From Candidatus Bacteroides merdavium (GTDB lineage: Bacteria; Bacteroidota; Bacteroidia; Bacteroidales; Bacteroidaceae), in NCBI GenBank assembly GCA_019116805.1, contig DXAV01000082.1, positions 1-64,000 of the forward strand: 64,000 nt of DNA, given 5' to 3'. A program made the position numbers and the translations under genes. The notes beneath the pieces are model-generated. The model was not told the origin of the DNA. It did not search any database and worked only from the letters and a program-made list of their open reading frames with translations. Of this stretch, positions 37,200 through 44,650 are shown piece after piece (within the stretch, counting starts at the first letter, position 1; every line of letters begins with the position of its first letter).

Positions 37200-38474
37200 A
37201 TGTTGTCCCGTCGTGAATTTTTGAAAAATGTAGGCTTGGCCGGTGGAGGATTGTTTCTGTCGGCTTCGCCATGGCTTTCCGCTTTCTCCCAGAAAGAAGA
37301 GACGATGGGAAACCGTGCTCGTTTGGGCATCATCGGTCCGGGGTCACGAGGACGGTTTCTGATGAGCTTTTTGGCCAAGAACCCGAAGGCGGAAATAGCG
37401 GCTCTTTGTGACATTTATCAGCCTTCTCTTGACAAGGCGTTGGAGTTGGCACCTAATGCCAAAGTATATCGGGATTATCGTGCCTTACTTGATGATCCGA
37501 CGATAGATGCTGTGCTGGTGACTACTCCTCTAGACCGCCATTATCAGATGGCTATGGATGTACTTGATGCAGGCAAACATCTTTTCTGTGAAAAAGCTCT
37601 TTGCTATACGATCCCTGAATGTTATGAGGTTTATCAGAAATTTAAATCGGGTAATAGGGTCTTCTTCATTGGGCAGCAGCGGCTTTTTGATCCCCGTTAT
37701 ATTAAGGTTATGTCCATGGTACATGATGGCGTTTTTGGTGAAATTAATGCCATCCGTGCTTATTGGTACCGGAATAATGATTGGCGTCGTCCTGTCCCTT
37801 CTCCAGAGTTGGAGCGACTTATTAACTGGCGTCTCTATCGGGAGCACTCTAAAGGATTGATGACTGAGTTGGCTTGTCATCAGTTACAGACCGGTACTTG
37901 GGCCTTGAAGCGTATTCCTGACAGGGTGATGGGACATGGAGCGTTGACCTATTGGAAGGATGGACGTGAGGTCGATGATAATGTTACTTGTATATATATA
38001 TTTGATAATGGTGTCAAGATGACCTATGATTCGGTGATTTCCAATAAGTTTTATGGTCTTGAGGAAAAAATACTGGGTAAAAAGGGTACGGTAGAACCTG
38101 AGAAAGGAAAGTTTTATTTTGAGGAGGTAGAGCCTGCACCCGCTTTCATGAGGTTGGTCAGCGATATTGAAAACACATTGTTTGATGCAGTTCCTTTTGC
38201 TGGAACTAGTTGGGAACCGGAATCTGCAGATGCTAATACTGGGTATTATATTTTGGGAAAGAGCCCCAAAACAGATGGTACTTCATTGATGCTGGATGCT
38301 TTTGTTGAAGCAGTGATTACGGGAAAACAACCAAAAGGGATTGCGGAAGAAGCATATTATGCAAGTACGTTGTGTCTGTTGGGATATCAAGCTATGGAAG
38401 AGGGAGGCATGTTGTCCTTCCCGGATGCGTATAAACTGAATTATCTGAATCATTCCAATCCTCATTCATTGTGA
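37200..38474 (+). CDS. Gfo/Idh/MocA oxidoreductase with twin-arginine-like signal (first copy)
   Basis: A 424-residue NAD(P)-dependent oxidoreductase. The N-terminus SRREFLKNVGLAGGGLFL is a twin-arginine-type signal, so the folded, cofactor-loaded enzyme is probably exported like glucose-fructose oxidoreductase. A Rossmann fold starts at LGIIGPGSRGRF, and the EKP-type catalytic lysine motif appears as HLFCEKALC. The C-terminal half is the Gfo substrate domain (WRLYREHSKGLMTELACHQL). The next gene overlaps its stop if read from GTG. Together with the DUF1080 protein it would oxidise a glycoside at C3; this follows from known 3-keto-glycoside pathways and is not shown by this sequence alone. 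Confidence 0.9.
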   Translation: MLSRREFLKNVGLAGGGLFLSASPWLSAFSQKEETMGNRARLGIIGPGSRGRFLMSFLAKNPKAEIAALCDIYQPSLDKALELAPNAKVYRDYRALLDDPTIDAVLVTTPLDRHYQMAMDVLDAGKHLFCEKALCYTIPECYEVYQKFKSGNRVFFIGQQRLFDPRYIKVMSMVHDGVFGEINAIRAYWYRNNDWRRPVPSPELERLINWRLYREHSKGLMTELACHQLQTGTWALKRIPDRVMGHGALTYWKDGREVDDNVTCIYIFDNGVKMTYDSVISNKFYGLEEKILGKKGTVEPEKGKFYFEEVEPAPAFMRLVSDIENTLFDAVPFAGTSWEPESADANTGYYILGKSPKTDGTSLMLDAFVEAVITGKQPKGIAEEAYYASTLCLLGYQAMEEGGMLSFPDAYKLNYLNHSNPHSL

Positions 38475-38479
38475 TAGTT

Positions 38480-38719
38480 ATGAGAGATATTGTAATCAAG
38501 AAACACCAAATAAAAAGGGAGCTTTGTCTATTGGGCTTGTGCTTAGTGGTTGCTGAGGCTTTGAATATCTACGCAATAGTTCGCTATGAAGGACGTTGGA
38601 CAGAAGTGTTTATGTCATTGGGGTACGTATGTGTAGCTGGAGTAGTGATATATGTTGTTCTTGCTTTCTGCAGGTTGTTGTATGCCGGGTTGCGTAGTTT
38701 GTTCCGTTCGAGAAAATAG
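38480..38719 (+). CDS. Small two-helix membrane protein of unknown function
   Basis: A 79-residue protein (82 if the GTG at 38471 is used) with a basic N-terminus, two hydrophobic helices (about residues 15-33 and 46-70) and a basic C-terminus RSLFRSRK. It begins 5 bp after the oxidoreductase stop and ends 38 bp before the DUF1080 gene, so it is embedded in the operon. I recognise no family. Its position inside a redox gene set makes a membrane partner for the exported enzymes conceivable, but that is speculation. Confidence 0.6.
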   Translation: MRDIVIKKHQIKRELCLLGLCLVVAEALNIYAIVRYEGRWTEVFMSLGYVCVAGVVIYVVLAFCRLLYAGLRSLFRSRK

Positions 38720-38757
38720 AAAGTTTTTAATAGTATTTTAATCGATTTTTATAGCTT

Positions 38758-40134
38758 ATGAGAAAAAGTTTGGTTTTGGCTGCGTGCTTGTTTTCATGTA
38801 TGAGCCTTTCAGTTTGGGCACAGGCCAAATGGGAACCGTTATTTAACGGAAAAAATTTTAAAGGGTGGACCAAATTGAATGGAGAAGCCGAGTATAAAAT
38901 TGAAGACGGTGCCATTGTTGGTATCAGTAAAATGGGTACTCCCAATACGTTTTTAGCAACCAAAAAACAGTATGCTGATTTTATTCTGGAGTTTGAATTT
39001 AAAGTGGACAATGGCTTGAATTCTGGCGTACAGTTACGTTCGGCCAGTACAAAGGACTACAATAAAGGGCGTGTTCATGGTTATCAGTTTGAGATAGATC
39101 CTTCAGCACGTGCTTGGACAGGGGGGATTTATGATGAGGCACGTAGCGGTTGGCTTTATTCGTTGACAGATCCTGCCTCCAAAGCGGCTTTCAGAGCAGG
39201 TGAGTGGAACAAGGCTCGTATTGAGGCCGTGGGACAGAACATCCGTACGTGGGTGAACGGTATTCCTTGTACCAATTTGTTGGATCCGCAATCGGCCAGT
39301 GGTTTCATCGCTCTTCAGGTACATTCCATCGGTAAAAAGAAGGAATTGGAAGGAAAACAAGTTTGTTGGCGTAACATCCGTATCTGTACGGAGGGTTTGG
39401 AACAGGAAGTTTATCCCAAATCGCGTCGGGCTGCAGAGATCAATCGTCTGGATAATGTGCTTTCCGAACAGGAGCAGCGTGAAGGCTGGCAATTGTTGTG
39501 GGACGGCAAAAGTACCGAAGGATGGCGTGGGGCCAAACTTAATACCTTCCCACAGCATGGATGGGTCATTGAGGACGGTGTCCTGAAGGTGAAGAAGTCA
39601 GACGGTAAAGAATCGGCTAACGGAGGTGATATTGTAACCATCAAGAAATATCGGAATTTTGAATTGAAGGTAGATTTTAAGTTGACGCAAGGAGCCAATA
39701 GCGGTATCAAATATTTCGTAAATACAGATTGGAATAAGGGAGAAGGTTCTTCTATCGGTTGTGAATTCCAGATTTTGGACGATGCGCGCCATCCGGATGC
39801 TAAACTTGGAGTATTGGGCAATAGAAAACTGGGTTCTTTGTATGATTTGATTTCGGCTCCGGCAGATAAATTCCTTTATCCAATCTGGAAATCGGAAAGA
39901 GGAGGATACAATACCGCTCTGATCAAGGTCCGCGGTAATCATGTAGAACACTGGTTGAATGGTGTGAAGCTCCTGGAGTATGAACGTAATACGGATATGT
40001 GGCAGGCGCTGGTCAACTATAGTAAATATCAGAAATGGTCAGGCTTTGGTTGTTCAGAAACAGGAAACATCCTTTTGCAGGATCATGGAGATGAAGTTTG
40101 GTTTAAGAATATAAAAATCAAGGAATTGCCTTGA
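38758..40134 (+). CDS. Double DUF1080 protein (3-keto-glycoside hydrolase/lyase family)
   Basis: A 458-residue exported protein (signal peptide about 1-22) made of two concanavalin-like DUF1080 domains. Domain 1 (about 24-215) begins [15 protein letters not shown] and has [20 protein letters not shown]; domain 2 (about 238-457) begins [15 protein letters not shown] and has [20 protein letters not shown]. The matching motifs show an internal duplication. DUF1080 (PF06439) proteins cleave 3-keto-disaccharides, acting after C3 oxidation of a sugar by a Gfo/Idh/MocA enzyme; both partners are here. Which domain is catalytic and which binding cannot be told. Confidence 0.9.
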   Translation: MRKSLVLAACLFSCMSLSVWAQAKWEPLFNGKNFKGWTKLNGEAEYKIEDGAIVGISKMGTPNTFLATKKQYADFILEFEFKVDNGLNSGVQLRSASTKDYNKGRVHGYQFEIDPSARAWTGGIYDEARSGWLYSLTDPASKAAFRAGEWNKARIEAVGQNIRTWVNGIPCTNLLDPQSASGFIALQVHSIGKKKELEGKQVCWRNIRICTEGLEQEVYPKSRRAAEINRLDNVLSEQEQREGWQLLWDGKSTEGWRGAKLNTFPQHGWVIEDGVLKVKKSDGKESANGGDIVTIKKYRNFELKVDFKLTQGANSGIKYFVNTDWNKGEGSSIGCEFQILDDARHPDAKLGVLGNRKLGSLYDLISAPADKFLYPIWKSERGGYNTALIKVRGNHVEHWLNGVKLLEYERNTDMWQALVNYSKYQKWSGFGCSETGNILLQDHGDEVWFKNIKIKELP

Positions 40135-40152
40135 TTTATAACAAGAAAGAGT

Positions 40153-40938
40153 GTGGAGCATATCTGTCGGAATATGAGAGGAGCAAGTCTGTTGTATGCA
40201 TGGTTTGAAGCTATGCATACACGGATAGACCTTCTGCTGTATCATCTGGATTTTTCTGAAAGGGAATTGCTCCTTTTAACTGATGGCATACAGGAAGAAG
40301 TGGTGCGAATAGAAGCATTCGGCAGCCGCTTTCTTCCTTGTAGTGAAGTTTCGGCCGTCAATACTTCCATACCTGGAGAGTGGACAAATGTCTCGGTTGA
40401 GCTTTTGCAGATTATCATAGATTGTATGGATTACGCGGTGAAGACCGATGGGTTGTTTGATATTACAGCTTCTCCCGAAAGTAGAGGAATATCGTTGTCC
40501 GAGAAGCTTGAGGTTGACGTAAACCGATGTGCTGTAAGGCGTCTTTCGGAATCTGTCCGTATTGACCTGTCCGGCTATCTGAAGGGCTATGCACTGGGAC
40601 GTTGCGTGAACTTGCTCCGTAAGGGTGGAATAAATGATGCTTTGCTCAGCTTCGGGAATAGCTCGGTATATGGGATGGGTAATCATCCTTGTGGTGACGG
40701 ATGGCCGGTTTCTACCAGGTTTTGCCCGGAGAAGGTGTATCGTTTGTGTAATGCCTGTTTGACCACTTCCGGAAACTATGCTGAAGGCAGAATGCATATT
40801 GTTCATCCGTTGACCGGTGAATTGATTAGTGGAAAGAAGGAAGTTTCGGTGTTGACCGACCGTCCCGAGGAAGGTGAGGTGATGTCCATCGTGCGTTTTC
40901 TTCAACAATACGGTTCTTCCCCGTCTGTAAGTAAATGA
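40153..40938 (+). CDS. ApbE-like FAD:protein FMN transferase lacking a signal peptide
   Basis: A 261-residue protein of the ApbE/DUF2271 fold. Visible blocks: EEVVRIEAFGSRFLPCSEVSAVN near the N-terminus, TDGLFDITASP, the IDLSGYLKGYALGRCVNLL helix, LLSFGNSSV, and TTSGNYAEGRMHIVHPLTGE, which holds the metal/flavin-binding region. ApbE enzymes attach FMN covalently to a Thr/Ser of redox proteins such as NqrC/RnfG. Usual members are about 330 residues with a lipobox; this one is shorter with no signal peptide, so it would act in the cytoplasm. The start is GTG 40153 (AAGAAAGAG just upstream) or ATG 40174. Its place between DUF1080 and the second oxidoreductase is unusual. Confidence 0.78.
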   Translation: MEHICRNMRGASLLYAWFEAMHTRIDLLLYHLDFSERELLLLTDGIQEEVVRIEAFGSRFLPCSEVSAVNTSIPGEWTNVSVELLQIIIDCMDYAVKTDGLFDITASPESRGISLSEKLEVDVNRCAVRRLSESVRIDLSGYLKGYALGRCVNLLRKGGINDALLSFGNSSVYGMGNHPCGDGWPVSTRFCPEKVYRLCNACLTTSGNYAEGRMHIVHPLTGELISGKKEVSVLTDRPEEGEVMSIVRFLQQYGSSPSVSK

Positions 40939-40974
40939 ATAAAAAGTCAATAAACAAATAAATATTTGATATCA

Positions 40975-42417
40975 ATGAAAAACAGGGATAATTCGCGTCG
41001 TAATTTTTTGCGTCAAGTATCTACATTGGCCGCGGCAGCTGCCGTTATGCCTCATTTAGTTCATGGTGAGAATCTTTCAAGCCCCTTGGTCTCTCCACGG
41101 GTATTAGGTGCCAATGAAAAAGTAAATTTGGCCTGTGTGGGCATCGGTAATCGTGGTGAACAGATTATCAAGGCTTTTGCTAAAACAGGATTGTGTAACA
41201 TTGTGGCTCTTTGTGATATAGATATGGGTGCCAAGCAGACGCAGTCCATCTTGAAAATGTATCCGAACGTTCCTCGCTTTCAAGATTTCCGACAGATGTT
41301 CGACAAGATGGGGCGTGACATCGATGCTGTCTGTATCGGTACTCCCGACCATAGCCACTTCCCCGTCACTATGCTGGCCATGTCTTTGGGTAAGCACGTC
41401 TATGTGGAGAAGCCCATGGCGCACACTTTCTATGAGTGTGAACTGATGATGGAGGGAGAAAAGAAGTACAAAGTGGTTACTCAGATGGGTAATCAGGGGC
41501 ATTCAGAGGCAAACTATTTCCAGTTCAAGGCCTGGCAGGATGCAGGTATCATCAAGAATGTGCGTGCGGTGACTGCCCATATGAACAGTGCGCGTCGTTG
41601 GCACGGCTGGGATGCAAAAATGAAGACTTACTTGCCAGGAGAAAGCATTCCTAATACGTTGGATTGGGATAGTTGGCTCTGTGGTGAACAGTATCATGCC
41701 TATAACAAAGATTATATCAACGGCCAGTGGCGTTGCTGGTATGATTTCGGTATGGGAGCCTTGGGTGACTGGGGAGCACATATTCTGGATACGGTGCATG
41801 AATTCTGCCAGCTGGGTCTTCCTACAGAGATCAACATGCTTCGTGCCGATGGTCACAATCCTTTCTTCTATCCATTCTCGTCCACCATTCAGTTCCGTTT
41901 CCCGGCTCGTGGCACCATGCCGCCAGTTGACATTACTTGGTATGACGGTTTGAATAATTTGCCCGATATCCCCGAAGGCTACGGATCGGTAGAACTTGAT
42001 CCTAATATTCCGGCCGCCAGCAACGGCAAGATCCGGCCGGCTAAGTTAAATCCAGGAAAGATAATTTATACAGACGATTTGACCTTCCGCGGTGGTTCTC
42101 ATGGTTCCACTCTTTCTATTATTCCTGAAGAAAAGGCTAAGGCGATGGCATCCCGTCTGCCCGAAGTGCCCAAGAGTCCGTCCAATCACTTTGAGAACTT
42201 CTTGTTGGCTTGCAAGGGACAAGAAAAGCCTCGTTCACCTTTCAGCGTGGCTGGTCCTTTAAGTCAGGTTTTCTGTTTGGGTGTGATTGCCCAACAACTG
42301 AATGCGCACTTGTGCTTCGATCCGAAATTGAAGTTGTTTACGAACAGCCCGGTAGGCAACGTTCTGTTGCGTAGAGGAGTACCGCGTAAGGGATGGGAAG
42401 AGTTTTATAACTTGTAA
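40975..42417 (+). CDS. Gfo/Idh/MocA oxidoreductase with twin-arginine-like signal (second copy)
   Basis: A 480-residue oxidoreductase of the longer subgroup. The ATG at 40975 is used; upstream codons in frame have only a TTG. The N-terminus SRRNFLRQVSTLAAAAAVMP is a twin-arginine-type signal. Rossmann motif LACVGIGNRGEQ, EKPM catalytic motif in HVYVEKPMAH, and tryptophan-rich WLCGEQYHAYNKDYINGQWRCWYDFGMGALGDWG, which typifies the exported Bacteroidetes subgroup. It differs clearly from the first copy, so the two probably act on different sugars or run opposite directions (C3 oxidation and later reduction). Last gene of the oxidative unit, followed by array C and a terminator. Confidence 0.9.
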   Translation: MKNRDNSRRNFLRQVSTLAAAAAVMPHLVHGENLSSPLVSPRVLGANEKVNLACVGIGNRGEQIIKAFAKTGLCNIVALCDIDMGAKQTQSILKMYPNVPRFQDFRQMFDKMGRDIDAVCIGTPDHSHFPVTMLAMSLGKHVYVEKPMAHTFYECELMMEGEKKYKVVTQMGNQGHSEANYFQFKAWQDAGIIKNVRAVTAHMNSARRWHGWDAKMKTYLPGESIPNTLDWDSWLCGEQYHAYNKDYINGQWRCWYDFGMGALGDWGAHILDTVHEFCQLGLPTEINMLRADGHNPFFYPFSSTIQFRFPARGTMPPVDITWYDGLNNLPDIPEGYGSVELDPNIPAASNGKIRPAKLNPGKIIYTDDLTFRGGSHGSTLSIIPEEKAKAMASRLPEVPKSPSNHFENFLLACKGQEKPRSPFSVAGPLSQVFCLGVIAQQLNAHLCFDPKLKLFTNSPVGNVLLRRGVPRKGWEEFYNL

Positions 42418-42472
42418 TGAAACCAGAGATAGACAGGATGGCGGGATGGCCGTGTTGACTGTCTGATTCGGA

Positions 42473-42568
42473 AAGCATTGCTTTGCCCTGCCTAAGCCAT
42501 TGTTTTCTCCAGCACAAAAGACTGTTTTGTGTTCGGCGAAAGAATGGGTTGGGCAGGGCATTCTTTTT
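42473..42568 (+). terminator. Repeat array C forming a terminator-like structure
   Basis: A 22-bp register: CATTG at 42476 and 42498, GACTG at 42520, GAATG at 42542; CCTGCC at 42487, CCAGCA at 42509 and GCAGGG at 42553 stand in the alternate 11-bp slots. GCCCTGCCTAA (42485-42495) pairs with TTGGGCAGGGC (42549-42559), one G-T wobble, followed by a run of eight T. Inside, CACAAAA (42513-42519) pairs with TTTTGTG (42525-42531). The array therefore doubles as the 3' end of the oxidative unit. Confidence 0.7.
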
Positions 42569-42645
42569 TTTGTGAAGTAAGTTCTCGTGAACTGAATTTA
42601 ATAGGATTGGGGATATTATTGATAATGACTTTGGAGTCTGGTTCC

Positions 42646-42653
42646 TATTTTTG
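42646..42653 (+). promoter_or_regulatory. -7 element upstream of the lyase-deacetylase gene
   Basis: TATTTTTG matches TAnnTTTG 50 bp before the ATG at 42703. TTTGG at 42630 is too close (12 bp) to be an ideal -33 element. Confidence 0.5.
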
Positions 42654-42702
42654 TGTCTGACAAGTGAAACTTATAAATGACGTCACCTAAAATTTAGTAC
42701 CA

Positions 42703-44631
42703 ATGAAGAAATTTATTTTATTATTAGTTGTGCTTTATGCTTGTGTGCTGGGGATGAAAGCTGAAACTAAAGTAATCCCCGTTATCCAAGTAACGTCCGT
42801 TTGGGACATGGAGCATCTGGCCAAAGTGAAGAAACAACTTCGGAAGCCTTTTTATACAGCGTCTTATGGAGCATTGCTTCAAGAAGCGGACGATTGGTTG
42901 AAACAGGAGCCGCTTTCGGTCATGATGAAGAAGCAGGTGCCGGCCAGTGGTGACAAGCATGATTATATGAGTATCGCCCGATATTATTGGCCTGACCCGT
43001 CGAAGCCCGACGGACTTCCCTACATAAATAAGGACGGAGAGGTAAATCCTGAAATCTTCGATTACGACCGCTATCCTTTGGGACAGATGGTGGACAGGGT
43101 CATTGCGTTGACATTGGCCTGGTATTTCAGCGGGGAAGAACGGTATGCGGCTGAAGCTACGAAACAGGTACGCGTTTGGTTCTTGGATAAAGACACTCGT
43201 ATGAATCCGAATCTGGAGTATTCGCAAGTGGTGATGGGAAAGGACAATAACAAAGGACGCAGTTCAGGACTTATTGATACCTACTCCTTTATCGAAATGC
43301 TGGAGGCAGTGACGCTGCTTGAGAAATCACGCTCGTTTACAGAGGCAGACAGCAAGGCACTGAAAGCGTGGTTTGAACAGCTGACAGAATGGATGCTGAC
43401 AAGCCCACAAGGTAGGAAAGAGGCCGCCAGTGCAAATAATCATAGTGTGTCCTACGATACGCAGGTTATTGCTTTTGCTCTCTATTCGGGTAACCGAAAG
43501 TTGGCTGAAGAGACAATCAAGGCTTTCCCTGAAAAACGCCTTTTCCGCCAGGTGGAGCCAGATGGCAGCCAGCCGCAAGAACTGCGCAGGACACTTGCTT
43601 TCCACTACTCCAGAGAGAACTTGACCCATGTCATCAATATCATGCTGATGGCGAAACGAGCCGGCTTGCCTATTGACCGACTGGAGTCGGCAGACGGAAG
43701 AAGTTTCTACAAAGCAATAGATTTCCTCACTCCATATGTTGAAAAAGGTCAGGAGGCATGGCCCTATCAACAGATTAGCGGGTGGGAGGGAGAAGTACAG
43801 AGTTTCTGTAAGGATCTGTATCGCATTGCTTCTTGCCTGAATCCTGCGAAGAAGGAGGATTATCTGCGCCTTTTCCGCTCCCATCATGTGTATCATCTGA
43901 AGGACCGTTTCAATCTGTTGTTTTTGGATGAAGACCTGCTAGCTGGATGTTCTCCTAAAGTAATATTGAAATTGGATGATTTGTCGGTGAAGAACCATAT
44001 ATGCAGTTGTGCATCTGTGATGGATGTATTGAAACGACGTGGAATATCGGCCTCATTTGGTGTCATTATGCAACGTTGCGATGCTACTCTGCAATCGTCC
44101 TTACGCCCTTACATGCAAGCCAAGGATGCGGAAGGAAACCGCCTTTTCGAATTCTGGCATCATGGATACGATCACAAACGCCCTGAATTCGGAGGGGCCT
44201 CCTATGAACATCAGAAGCGCCATTTTGAGCTGGCTGACTCTCTGGGCAAGGCGATGTTGGGTGTTGAACTGACTACTTTTGGAGCTCCTTTCAATCAGGT
44301 GGACAGTTTGACGGCACGGGTTATTCAAGAAAATGGTGGTTATCGGTATGTGTTCTTTGCCAACGAACGTCTGTTTCAGGGTACAGGTATTTGTGTCCTG
44401 AATAATCGGATCAATATGGAGGATGGTACCGGTAAGGTGGATTACAAGTATTTCCTGAAGAACTATAAGGCTGGAGGAGCAGTAGAGAAACCCTACATCG
44501 TTCTGCAGGGACATCCCAACCAATGGGACGAGCAAAGGATAAAGGAGTTTGTGCAGATTATAGAATTCCTGAAAAAAGGAGGTTGCGAGTTTGTATTGCC
44601 TTCTCAGATGGATATAATGACTAATTTATAA
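42703..44631 (+). CDS. Fusion of PL38-like (alginate lyase superfamily) lyase and polysaccharide deacetylase
   Basis: A 642-residue exported protein (signal peptide about 1-20). Residues about 25-405 form an alginate-lyase-superfamily (PF05426, PL38-like) helical domain, with the catalytic-type motif NNHSVSYDTQ (from about 245), a YYWPDPSKPDGLPY entry block and WPYQQISGWE. Residues about 418-640 are a polysaccharide-deacetylase-like domain: VILKLDDLSV (metal Asp pair), FWHHGYDH (metal His), TTFGAPFN and YIVLQGHPNQWDE. PL38 members cut glucuronan or related uronic polymers by beta-elimination. Combining it with a deacetylase suits an acetylated uronic polymer. The fusion is in one frame with no break, and the GH2 gene follows 19 bp later. 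Confidence 0.82.
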   Translation: MKKFILLLVVLYACVLGMKAETKVIPVIQVTSVWDMEHLAKVKKQLRKPFYTASYGALLQEADDWLKQEPLSVMMKKQVPASGDKHDYMSIARYYWPDPSKPDGLPYINKDGEVNPEIFDYDRYPLGQMVDRVIALTLAWYFSGEERYAAEATKQVRVWFLDKDTRMNPNLEYSQVVMGKDNNKGRSSGLIDTYSFIEMLEAVTLLEKSRSFTEADSKALKAWFEQLTEWMLTSPQGRKEAASANNHSVSYDTQVIAFALYSGNRKLAEETIKAFPEKRLFRQVEPDGSQPQELRRTLAFHYSRENLTHVINIMLMAKRAGLPIDRLESADGRSFYKAIDFLTPYVEKGQEAWPYQQISGWEGEVQSFCKDLYRIASCLNPAKKEDYLRLFRSHHVYHLKDRFNLLFLDEDLLAGCSPKVILKLDDLSVKNHICSCASVMDVLKRRGISASFGVIMQRCDATLQSSLRPYMQAKDAEGNRLFEFWHHGYDHKRPEFGGASYEHQKRHFELADSLGKAMLGVELTTFGAPFNQVDSLTARVIQENGGYRYVFFANERLFQGTGICVLNNRINMEDGTGKVDYKYFLKNYKAGGAVEKPYIVLQGHPNQWDEQRIKEFVQIIEFLKKGGCEFVLPSQMDIMTNL

Positions 44632-44650
44632 ATAGTTAGATGATAGGACT

